25,772 nucleotides of DNA from positions 1 to 25,772 of IMG/VR virus record IMGVR_UViG_3300042143_000011. One strand, given 5' to 3'. Shown one piece after another: positions 1 through 7,600 of the stretch. The DNA is from a virus. The position numbers and the translations under genes are program-made. The first letter of the stretch is position 1; each line of letters begins with the position of its first letter. Under the pieces are notes generated by a model. It saw only the letters and a list, made by a program, of their open reading frames with translations. It ran no database searches and was not told the origin of the DNA.

Positions 1-84
1 GTAGTGTTTCCACGCAACATCTATTGAAACAGTACAAAGTAATATTAAGATAACAACAGCTATTCTAGCACTACTGTACTTCAT
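1..84 (-). CDS. N-terminus of a small membrane protein, cut by the window edge
   Basis: The reading frame opens with ATG at 84 and stays open to the left edge, giving 28 residues. After a short basic start (MKYSSAR) there is one hydrophobic segment at about residues 7-23 (IAVVILILLCTVSIDVA), which looks like a membrane anchor or signal anchor. The start overlaps the end of the upstream lipoprotein gene by 14 bases, which suggests translational coupling; the nearest SD-like GAGGA is rather far upstream. A membrane-anchored protein next to two lipoproteins at the end of a tail module could be a lysis component such as a spanin subunit or holin, but that is inference from position. The rest of the protein lies outside the window. 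Confidence 0.5.
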   Translation of the reverse strand, partial: MKYSSARIAVVILILLCTVSIDVAWKHY

Positions 85-325
85 GCTTTGCACTGTTATC
101 CTCTTTTTCTATTGCCTTTTTAATAACAGTTCTTGTTTCATCGTAGCGTGTTGCGAGTTCATCTACTTTCTCAAGTTTATCTAAAGTATCTTGCGGTAAT
201 AAATCTGCGTTAGCAATAACAACAGCCTTTCCCCCAATATACACCACTTTACTTACATTATAAGCACTGTCTGTTACACACCCACTAAGTCCTAGAAGAA
301 CTAAAAGAATTAAAAAGTATTTCAT
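71..325 (-). CDS. Small lipoprotein (84 aa), possible outer-membrane spanin-like protein
   Basis: The protein begins with a lipoprotein signal peptide: MKYFLILLVLLGLSGC with a classical LSGC lipobox, so lipidation is expected at Cys16. The mature part is about 68 residues and ends in a charged stretch (LEKVDELATRYDETRT) likely to be helical. Its ATG overlaps the stop of the preceding gene as ATGA, so it is probably translationally coupled. The size and lipobox would fit an o-spanin, and the next gene starts with a membrane segment, but the usual spanin gene order (membrane subunit first) is not seen. I do not recognise the family; lipoprotein status is the firm part. Confidence 0.75.
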   Translation of the reverse strand: MKYFLILLVLLGLSGCVTDSAYNVSKVVYIGGKAVVIANADLLPQDTLDKLEKVDELATRYDETRTVIKKAIEKEDNSAKHEVQ

Positions 326-945
326 TGGTTTATTACCGTCCCATTAGAGTCTACAGACACACTAGGTATTGTTGTACTTGTTGTGTTTGTAGTATTGGTT
401 ATAGTACTTGCTGTACTTGCTGTGCTACTTGTGTCACTAGTATTTGTTGTGCTTGTAGTATTCTCAAAGTTGTCTGTGTAGTTTGCCCACATACTAGACT
501 GTGCGTTATTGTCAGACTGTCTTACAGCTATGTTAGCTGCTTGGTTGTCTTTATTAGTTTTATACCCAAAGTATATTGAGGATACAGGCACTACAAGGTT
601 TGTTGCCTTCATAGCAAAATCACCAACACTATCAAGAATATCTTTAACTTGTTGTGGTTTAATAATCTCAACTTTATCAACAGAGGCTAATACATCAGCA
701 GGGCGGATGCACTCTCTTACTGTAGTGACAGGTACCCCATTAATAACTTCTACTTTTACCCCACAACCTTTATTGGCTTCTGTTAGGTAAACTAACATAG
801 CCTCTGCTATTCTAGTTTTAGCTGTATAACCGGCATCTGCTCTTTTAGTACCCTCTGTAGCGTACTGAAGAGCTGAATCTGAGTAGCTACAACCACTAAA
901 CCATAATAGGCTTATACTCAACACTAATAAATTTTTTATACTCAT
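322..945 (-). CDS. Phage lipoprotein with Ser/Thr/Asn-rich C-terminal tail
   Basis: The 207-aa product starts at an ATG preceded by AAGGATGAGG. Its signal peptide ends in WFSGC, a workable lipobox, so the mature N-terminus would be Cys19. The middle contains two cysteines around residues 60-80 (GCGVKVEV and RECIRPAD) that could form a disulfide outside the cytoplasm, and a moderately hydrophobic segment near residue 120 (NLVVPVSSIYFGYK). About 30 residues near the C-terminus are almost only Thr, Ser and Asn with a few Ala, Asp and Ile, encoded by degenerate short repeats. It overlaps the 3' end of the DUF1353-like gene by 50 bases in another frame. Function unknown; the position suggests a late gene acting at the envelope. 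Confidence 0.75.
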   Translation of the reverse strand: MSIKNLLVLSISLLWFSGCSYSDSALQYATEGTKRADAGYTAKTRIAEAMLVYLTEANKGCGVKVEVINGVPVTTVRECIRPADVLASVDKVEIIKPQQVKDILDSVGDFAMKATNLVVPVSSIYFGYKTNKDNQAANIAVRQSDNNAQSSMWANYTDNFENTTSTTNTSDTSSTASTASTITNTTNTTSTTIPSVSVDSNGTVINQ

Positions 946-1312
946 TTACCTCATCCTTTACGTGTTTGCTCCAAACGAAGCCACCAAACAGCCTTACAGC
1001 ACCATACATAGCGTATCTTTTGAATTTAGATACATTATTAGCTTTCATCACCTCTAAAAATATATCATCACACTGTTTTCTATTAAAATACTCTGAACTA
1101 TATAGAGCATCGTGCACCGTAGCAGGCTCTACATAGTTCCCTGTAAATGGGGAGCCTATAATACTCCAAAATATTTTAGGAATACTTGCGGCATCAAAAT
1201 CAAACCCACTCTTAACACGTATAATTACAAGTGCATCCTCATACACTAAATCTGCTAAGAGTATATAGGTCTGTTTCCCCTCTTTCGCCACCTTAAGTTT
1301 ATTTCTAAACAT
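896..1312 (-). CDS. DUF1353-like phage protein
   Basis: I place the start at the ATG at 1312 (MFRNKLKV), which overlaps the stop of the upstream gene by eight bases and has GTGGAG seven bases upstream; a longer in-frame extension to 1366 lacks a comparable ribosome binding site. The 138-aa product contains the pattern GFDFDAASIPKIFWSIIGSPFTG followed by ATVHDALY and later DDIFLEVMKANNV, which I recognise as the layout of the DUF1353 family. These small proteins are common in tailed phages, often near tail fibre or lysis genes; their role is not known. The conserved Asp and His residues (DFDAASIP, VHDALY) suggest a metal or catalytic site, which is inference. Confidence 0.8.
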   Translation of the reverse strand: MFRNKLKVAKEGKQTYILLADLVYEDALVIIRVKSGFDFDAASIPKIFWSIIGSPFTGNYVEPATVHDALYSSEYFNRKQCDDIFLEVMKANNVSKFKRYAMYGAVRLFGGFVWSKHVKDEVNEYKKFISVEYKPIMV

Positions 1313-1802
1313 TTGGGAACTCCACTGCATCAATTTCTTCTTTAGTGGTACACGCATTAATAACATCTCTTGTAGTTAAGACATACATCTCTGCTTGTGC
1401 CGCCGCATCTATTTTGGCAAGGATAGCGTTTAAAAGTGCCACCCTAGCTTCTTCTACACCACCCACCATAGCCGAGATATAAGGGGTAGGCGAGGTATTA
1501 TCAGTTTTCCACGCTAGTGCTTCTTTACGTTTATCTACAAAGGCTTCAATTTCAGCACTGGTGTATTTTGCTTTCATAGAAGTCGCCATCGCCTCGTGCC
1601 ATCGGTTAAGTTCTCTTTGCTTATTTGCTTTGTAAACAGCTAAGTCAAAGGGTGGTTCTATCCAAAGGGGTACACCATCTTTAATTGCATTAAAGGGGTA
1701 GTCAATCCCTTCAACTGATACGTATGGATGTGGTGCTTCTTGACACTCAAAATCGCATGTTGCGACTAGCTCTCCGTTTTGGTTAAATTGTGCTAATTTC
1801 AT
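1305..1802 (-). CDS. Probable tail fibre-associated or fibre assembly protein
   Basis: The 165-aa product starts at ATG 1802 after AAGGAG. It directly follows the tail fibre gene, the usual place for a fibre chaperone or accessory protein. The first 60 residues look like a small beta-rich domain (FNQNGELVATCDFECQEAPHPYV, then GVPLWIEPPFDL). The middle is helical and charged (NKQRELNRWHEAMATSMKAKYTS), and the C-terminal part (ARVALLNAILAKIDAAAQAEMY, then TTKEEIDAVEFP) resembles the helical domain seen in DUF4376-type and tail fibre assembly proteins. The family call is by general resemblance only; the position is the better evidence. Confidence 0.5.
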   Translation of the reverse strand: MKLAQFNQNGELVATCDFECQEAPHPYVSVEGIDYPFNAIKDGVPLWIEPPFDLAVYKANKQRELNRWHEAMATSMKAKYTSAEIEAFVDKRKEALAWKTDNTSPTPYISAMVGGVEEARVALLNAILAKIDAAAQAEMYVLTTRDVINACTTKEEIDAVEFPNV

Positions 1803-1817
1803 TTTTTCTCCTTATCT

Positions 1818-3410
1818 TTATTCATACTCTATTATGGTTACATTCCCCACCGCACCAGCGGCAGAAGTTGAATTTACGTGTAAAAAATGCGTACTATCCG
1901 TAAATTTTATATATTGCGCCCAAGATGTATAACCCTCATACCCCTCCATGCCTGTGACAGGTATTAGACTATTGTAACTATGGGCGGGCAAAAAGCCATT
2001 GCTTCTCAGGTCAACCGAGTCTGAAGTAGCGCACACCTGTACTTTTGCTATACTAGAAATCGTAAAAGGTAGAGTTATACTAGTGTTGTGTGCTGGTGTA
2101 AATGTTGCTATATTTTTTACCCTCATTCCTGTCGCTCCTATTGATGTGAGCCATGCTTTAATAGCATCGGCGTTCATAAATCTTATATAATTATCTGTTG
2201 TATCATTTCTAAACGGTATATGTGCCGTGGTTGCTGGTGTTCCCTCATTAGGATAAGTAGACTTAAACAATCTTGATGTTATGTCCCCGCTACCATCCCT
2301 AACAGCAACTGTGACCGCAGTACTATCAAATGATGCAGAGTAACCATCTAATAAATCTGCATCAAGCCCACTCCCAGTGCCGTCAACTGTTTTAAGTTTT
2401 GTTAGAACATCTGCTGCGGTGTAAGCTGTGCTATCTAGCTTTAAGTTTAGTGCAGTTTGTTGAGCTGTAGATACTGGCTTATTTGCATCACTTGTGTTGT
2501 CAACATTTGCCAAACCCACATCACTTTTGGTTAAAACAACATCCCCAACACGTCCAGCCACACTCCCTACAGCAGAAGCAACGTCTGTCCAAAGCAATGA
2601 GCCAGCTGTTCCACCAGCAGTTAAGACTTTACCGCCATTGGTTGTGCCTGTTGCAGGTACATGTAAGTTTCCATCGGTTGATGGGTGTGTGTAAATAGTA
2701 TCGGTAAAGAGTGCACTTAAAGGAACATCGGTTAAGACTCTAGCATTGCTTACTTTACCATCAATGGCTGATTGTTGAGCAGTGCTAATTGGTTTTGCTA
2801 AATCTGAAGTATTATCCACGCTTCCTAACCCAACATCTGCTTTATTTAAAGTAACATCCCCAGCCCTGGCATTTACAGAAGATACTCCCGCAATTACCCC
2901 AACACCGTAGTCTTGCCATGTTGTACTATTCCAAACTCTTAAGTTGTGGTCAGATACTGAAGTATCCCAGTATATTGCCCCAACTATTAAAGCATTACCA
3001 TCGTTATCAACTGTCGGGGGTACTGCCTTAGACCCAAGGTACCTGTCATCAAAATAGTCTAAGGAGGCAGCCGCTGAGTTTGCTGCTTCTTCTGCTGCGT
3101 TCTTAGCCGCTAAAGCGTCAGTTAAAGCTTGGGAGGCATTTGTAGCACTTATACTAGCCTCAGCGGCTTTTGTAGTAGCTAAAGTAGCACTTGTACTAGC
3201 CTCTGAGGCTTTTGTAGTTGCAATACTCTCTTTGTTATTTACGTTAGTTTCTACTTCATTTATTTGTGTAAATGCAGTATTTAGTTCGGTTACTGTTACA
3301 TCATGCAGAGCATCAAAAAACTGCTCACCCTTAGTTACAAATTCCTCTCTAGCATCCACACCCCTTTTGGGAGGTGTGGGCAACGAGGTAATAGTTTGAA
3401 TTATTGCCAT
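1818..3410 (-). CDS. Tail fibre protein with repeated collar-type modules
   Basis: This 530-aa protein begins at ATG 3410 behind AAAGGAG. Residues about 60-115 are an Ala/Ser/Thr-rich heptad-like stretch (TKASEASTSATLATTKAAEAS), typical of the trimeric coiled-coil shaft of side tail fibres. Two similar modules follow at about 177-225 and 283-325, each with the signature GDVxLxKxDVGLxxVDNTSDxxKPxSTAQQ, widespread in phage fibres. The C-terminal part from about residue 400 (IRFMNADAIKAWLTSIG, then a beta-rich segment ending in VTIIEYE) is probably the receptor-binding tip. The protein should form a homotrimer on the tail and determine adsorption; the next gene downstream may assist its folding or attachment. 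Confidence 0.9.
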   Translation of the reverse strand: MAIIQTITSLPTPPKRGVDAREEFVTKGEQFFDALHDVTVTELNTAFTQINEVETNVNNKESIATTKASEASTSATLATTKAAEASISATNASQALTDALAAKNAAEEAANSAAASLDYFDDRYLGSKAVPPTVDNDGNALIVGAIYWDTSVSDHNLRVWNSTTWQDYGVGVIAGVSSVNARAGDVTLNKADVGLGSVDNTSDLAKPISTAQQSAIDGKVSNARVLTDVPLSALFTDTIYTHPSTDGNLHVPATGTTNGGKVLTAGGTAGSLLWTDVASAVGSVAGRVGDVVLTKSDVGLANVDNTSDANKPVSTAQQTALNLKLDSTAYTAADVLTKLKTVDGTGSGLDADLLDGYSASFDSTAVTVAVRDGSGDITSRLFKSTYPNEGTPATTAHIPFRNDTTDNYIRFMNADAIKAWLTSIGATGMRVKNIATFTPAHNTSITLPFTISSIAKVQVCATSDSVDLRSNGFLPAHSYNSLIPVTGMEGYEGYTSWAQYIKFTDSTHFLHVNSTSAAGAVGNVTIIEYE

Positions 3411-3421
3411 TAATATCTCCT

Positions 3422-4345
3422 TTAAATTGCCTCAAACACTGACCATGATACAGTGCTAACTTTATTATTTGAAAGTATTTCTGAGGCACTTTCAATAACA
3501 CCAAGTGTTAATAAATTTTCGTATTGTGAGTCTGTACTTTCATCTAGTATAAATAATACAATATCATTATAGATACTTTTAATTTTTCTACGTGTTGTTG
3601 CAAATTCTGTAGCATCTATAGATGTCTCAAAGTCTATAAGGTCTTGTATACCTCTTTTAACAATAGTTAATGTACCAAAATCATCAAATTCTTTAACTGC
3701 AAAAGAGTTAAAAGATAGTTTTACACCGTATAAAGTTTCCCCCATACTGATAGCCTCACCAGCAATCAAAAATCCACAAGCGGTTCTTGTAGCCTCTGAG
3801 GACTTGTTAAATACCACCCGTACTTTAGTACCTAAAGTTTCTGGTAGTTTTATAATAGTCGCTCTATCCACCTCATAATTATAATCTGTGTAAATATACG
3901 TCCACCAATCAGCAACATTACTGTTTACAGAGGATTCTGTAGTGTATTCCCAAAGTATAGCATCTGTGCTATCTAATATTTGTACTGTTATAGTTTCTGC
4001 CTCATAGTAACCAATACCTATAGTATCTATACCTTTTACAAGGCTAAAGGTAACATCAATGTTCCCCGCATCTTTGTATGATTTTGTACCAGAATGTAGG
4101 TCTATCATAGCATAAGTATTTGAGACTTCCCACTTTACCCATTTTATATTTAAGTATTCTTCTGGATTAAAGTTGATGTTAGTACCTACTAAACTTCTAT
4201 AAAAGTAATTATTATAAAAAACAATACTAGCTGAAGTTGGGGAACCCGGTTCAAATATATAAGTTGTTGTAGATGACCAATCTGGAAACTCTTGTGTTAA
4301 ATTTGTGACTAAAAAATCACTTATTTGCTGTGTTACGTACTGCAC
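3422..4345 (-). CDS. Hypothetical virion or tail-tip protein, beta-rich
   Basis: The 307-aa product lies between the tape measure side and the tail fibre, where baseplate or tail-tip proteins are encoded. The start is a GTG at 4345 that overlaps the upstream stop as TAGTG, with only a weak SD (TAGGTGGT), so coupled translation is likely. Residues 20-65 have a short aromatic-rich module (FPDWSSTTTYIFEPGSP, then NNYFYRSLVGTN) like those in fibre or carbohydrate-binding segments. Residues 75-220 are beta-strand rich (TYAMIDLHSGTKSY, ETITVQILDSTDAILWEY), resembling a jelly-roll module. The C-terminal 90 residues are more helical. I do not recognise the family; a structural role is inferred from position. 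Confidence 0.6.
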   Translation of the reverse strand: MQYVTQQISDFLVTNLTQEFPDWSSTTTYIFEPGSPTSASIVFYNNYFYRSLVGTNINFNPEEYLNIKWVKWEVSNTYAMIDLHSGTKSYKDAGNIDVTFSLVKGIDTIGIGYYEAETITVQILDSTDAILWEYTTESSVNSNVADWWTYIYTDYNYEVDRATIIKLPETLGTKVRVVFNKSSEATRTACGFLIAGEAISMGETLYGVKLSFNSFAVKEFDDFGTLTIVKRGIQDLIDFETSIDATEFATTRRKIKSIYNDIVLFILDESTDSQYENLLTLGVIESASEILSNNKVSTVSWSVFEAI

Positions 4346-4602
4346 TATGCACCACCTACAGGCACTATTACACCATAAGCTATAGTACAGTCCTTTGTAA
4401 ATACATATGTTGATGCGTTATCTGTATATCCTACTTCATCATATGTTAGTGGAAAAGCATCAGTACCACTAACAGATACACTTACCCCATGGGTTTTCAT
4501 AATCATAATGTTGTTTGTACCAAATACCCCAGTTATGGGGGTATTAGCTTTCACACTAATACCCCCCTTAAACTGGATAGTAAAACTTGTTGGTTGCGCC
4601 AT
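4345..4602 (-). CDS. Small hypothetical virion protein (85 aa)
   Basis: The start ATG at 4602 follows a strong GGAGG whose bases overlap the stop codon of the tape measure gene, so the two genes are tightly linked. The 85-aa product has no cysteine pair, signal peptide or membrane segment; it looks all-beta (TSFTIQFKGGISVKANTP, THGVSVSVSGTDAFP, STYVFTKDCTIAYGV). The next gene overlaps it by one base. Position just after the tape measure suggests a small tail-tip component or fibre attachment factor. No family recognised. Confidence 0.6.
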   Translation of the reverse strand: MAQPTSFTIQFKGGISVKANTPITGVFGTNNIMIMKTHGVSVSVSGTDAFPLTYDEVGYTDNASTYVFTKDCTIAYGVIVPVGGA

Positions 4603-4610
4603 GTAGCCTC

Positions 4611-7600
4611 CTAACTTGCTTGAGCTAGTAAAGCTCTTTGCGTAGATAATTGTTTAGTGTTATCTGCTGTTAACTTAATTAATAAAGATTTCATATCTGT
4701 ATTCTCTCTCTTAAGTGCCCTAAGTTCCCCAAGGATGTCTTTGAATATCCCAACGGAGTTGTTTAGCCCAAGGTCTTTTGTAGTCTTAGAGTTCACTACA
4801 TACTCGCCTTTATGTACTACTCCTGCTATATCGTACTTTCCGCCATCACCGGTGTAACCACCTGTTGCGTATACTGGAAGCCCCCTACCTATTGCCCACT
4901 CTTTCCATTGGTCGTATATACTAGTATACGCGGTAGTTTCACTACGGGTATCCCCCAACCCTACCATATTTGTAGCAAGCATGTCCATCTGACCAACTAT
5001 ACTCATAAGTTGTTTCCACTCTGTGGGGTTGGCTCTGTAATATTCACTACCGTGAAGTTGATTGTTTGAGATAATATCAAACGAGTTTTTGTAATGCTCA
5101 AGTTGTTGTCGAAGAGTTTCTATGCCTGTTTCGTTTGATACACTAGGACTAAATGAAACACTACCCCCTGAAGATACCGTACCTCCGTTTTGTATAATGT
5201 TATTAGTCACAAAAGTCTTTACACCTTCAAAATTATCAAATGAGGCGACTAAGTCTTTTGTATTTGTAGCTATTTCGGTAAGCTTCCCGCTAGCATCATA
5301 CTTTAACACGGTATCTATAATTCCATCTTCATTAGGGTCAAGCAATAGAAGGTTTTCCCCTTGTGCGTTAATCCCTCTAATTATTTCATAGATGCCATTA
5401 CTATTAGTGTCCAGTGCCCCAACAACACCATTTACAATATCAAAAATACCATCTTGTAGTTGTTTCGCAGAAACAGACTCAAAACCTTTTAAGTCCTCAA
5501 ATATATCAAATAATGTAGCTTCTGCACTAGCCCCAAGTATTATAGTATATGTAGAGGTTTTTATAGCCTGTATAGCACTATTAAGTGTTAACACTTGTGC
5601 ATCAGCACCTGCAATAACCGCGGTAGTTAGCTGCCAAATTTTAGTACCTAATGACTGGGTGTTATCTGCAGTATACCCAGTATTATTAGCGGTACTAGCA
5701 GTATTAGCATTAGATATTTTTAATTCATCTACAACGTCTTGTAACAAGTCACGCTCAGTAACTGTTTGTACTTGAAGTTCTGAAAGTTCTTTAATTGCTA
5801 TAGCTTTTGCAAAAACATAATCCCTCTCTGAGGAGTAATTGGAGGTTTTTAAGTGGTTTGATAGACTACTAATAACTTTAGCTACTGCATCTTCATACGC
5901 TTCCATACTCTCTATATTTTCATAAGATAGTGCTAGCTCCGCTTGTTTAGCCTCGTATAGTGCTCTATTATAGTATGTAGTACCATCCACCATCTCACTT
6001 TGTAAGTCTTCTATAGCACCAGCTAATGCAGTAATCACATTGTCAAATATCCCAATACTAGCCTCTAGTGTATTTACATAGTCATTAGCTGCCTCTGTCA
6101 TACTATTTACAGCATTTGTAGCACTTGAAGTAGCATTGGTGTTTGTTACTGTTGTTGCGGTTGCAGTCTCTATTAACGCATTCCAAGTTAATTGATTTGC
6201 GTAATCTTTATTAAATTTTGTAGCGGTATCTTGTCTCAGGGCATTTGCTAACTTATCTGCAGCATCTGTATCAGCTATAATAGCCGCGCCAAGCGCGTTC
6301 CACCTTTCTATAGTAGTAGGGTCTAAAGACTTTTTAATAGCTTCTGAGTACCTTTCGGAGAAATTTTCTACTGTAACCCCAGTGATACCAAAAGAATCTG
6401 CTAGTTTCTCTACGTCGTCTTTGGCATATTGTGCTTCTAGTCCTAACTGACCTATTGGGTCAGTTCTACCTGTTTTCCAAAGCTCAAAATCCCGTTTCGT
6501 CTCTTTCATAGAGCCCAGTGCCTGTGCCAATGCCTCAGATACAGTAATGTCTAGGTCTTTTGCATAAGTTTCCCATATTTTATAAAAATTAGGGGTATCA
6601 AACAAACTACCGTCTAGTACTGTTTCTAAGAGTGCTTCATTTCCTTTTTCAGCATAGGCGTTAAATAGAGTAAGCCAGTCTTTATCTGCACCCTCTAGTA
6701 ATGATGGGGCATCACTGAAGATATCTTTATATATTCCTGTTGCTGCGGCTATAACATCCTGTTTTATACCATCATTAATAATAATATCTGCTATCTCTTG
6801 TGCAGTAGTAGAACCTGTAAATTTGTACCTATCATCCTCACCTAGTTCCCCACTAGCATAATTCCCTATAGAGCTATTTATTGCAGCTAGCGTTGCATCA
6901 GTATTGCTACTGTATGAGGTACCCCCAACGGAGACGGTAGCCTCCTCATCTGCTGACTTCCCTATTGATACACCACCAATTGTTGTAGTGGCACCCCCGT
7001 CTATTGCCGTACCAAGAGCCCCACCAAGAGCCCCACCAAGAGCAGCCCCTAGTGGTCCTAGTGCTAGTCCTCCTAGTATTGCACCCCCTGCTTTACCTAG
7101 TATTGCTGTACCATCAATAGTAAAACCATTAGGTGGTTGTCCTGGGGTGTTTGTAGTAACGCCAAACAAGCCGCCAACCCCAATAGGATTCCCGTCAGTG
7201 TTCATACCGCTTCCACCAATGGAGGTAGTAGCACCCCCGTCTATTGCCATACCAATACCCTTACCAAGAGCCCCGCCAATAGCAGCCCCTAGTGGACCCC
7301 CCAATACCCCCCCTAGTACTGCACCAATTACATTACCTATTATTGATGTGCCATCAAAAGTAAAGCCAGTAGCTGTCTCTTGGAACCCTGTAGAAATCTC
7401 ACCAAACCCATCGTAGTTACCAGGTATACCGCCACCAGTATCGTTCCCATCAGCGTTCAAAGCATGGCTACTACCACCATAACCACCATCATCACCATAA
7501 CCGCCATAACCACCATAACCACCATCATCATCACTATTTTCATCACTGGTATCCCCCCCGGTCATAAAGCCCCGAAACCCTCTTCTTTCCGCCTCTAAGC

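Noticed and set aside
6904-7598. Open frames on the plus strand opposite the glycine-rich part of the tape measure gene
   Set aside because: They are Pro/Ile/Thr-rich mirror translations of a repetitive glycine/alanine region, have no ribosome site, and oppose a long, well-supported gene.
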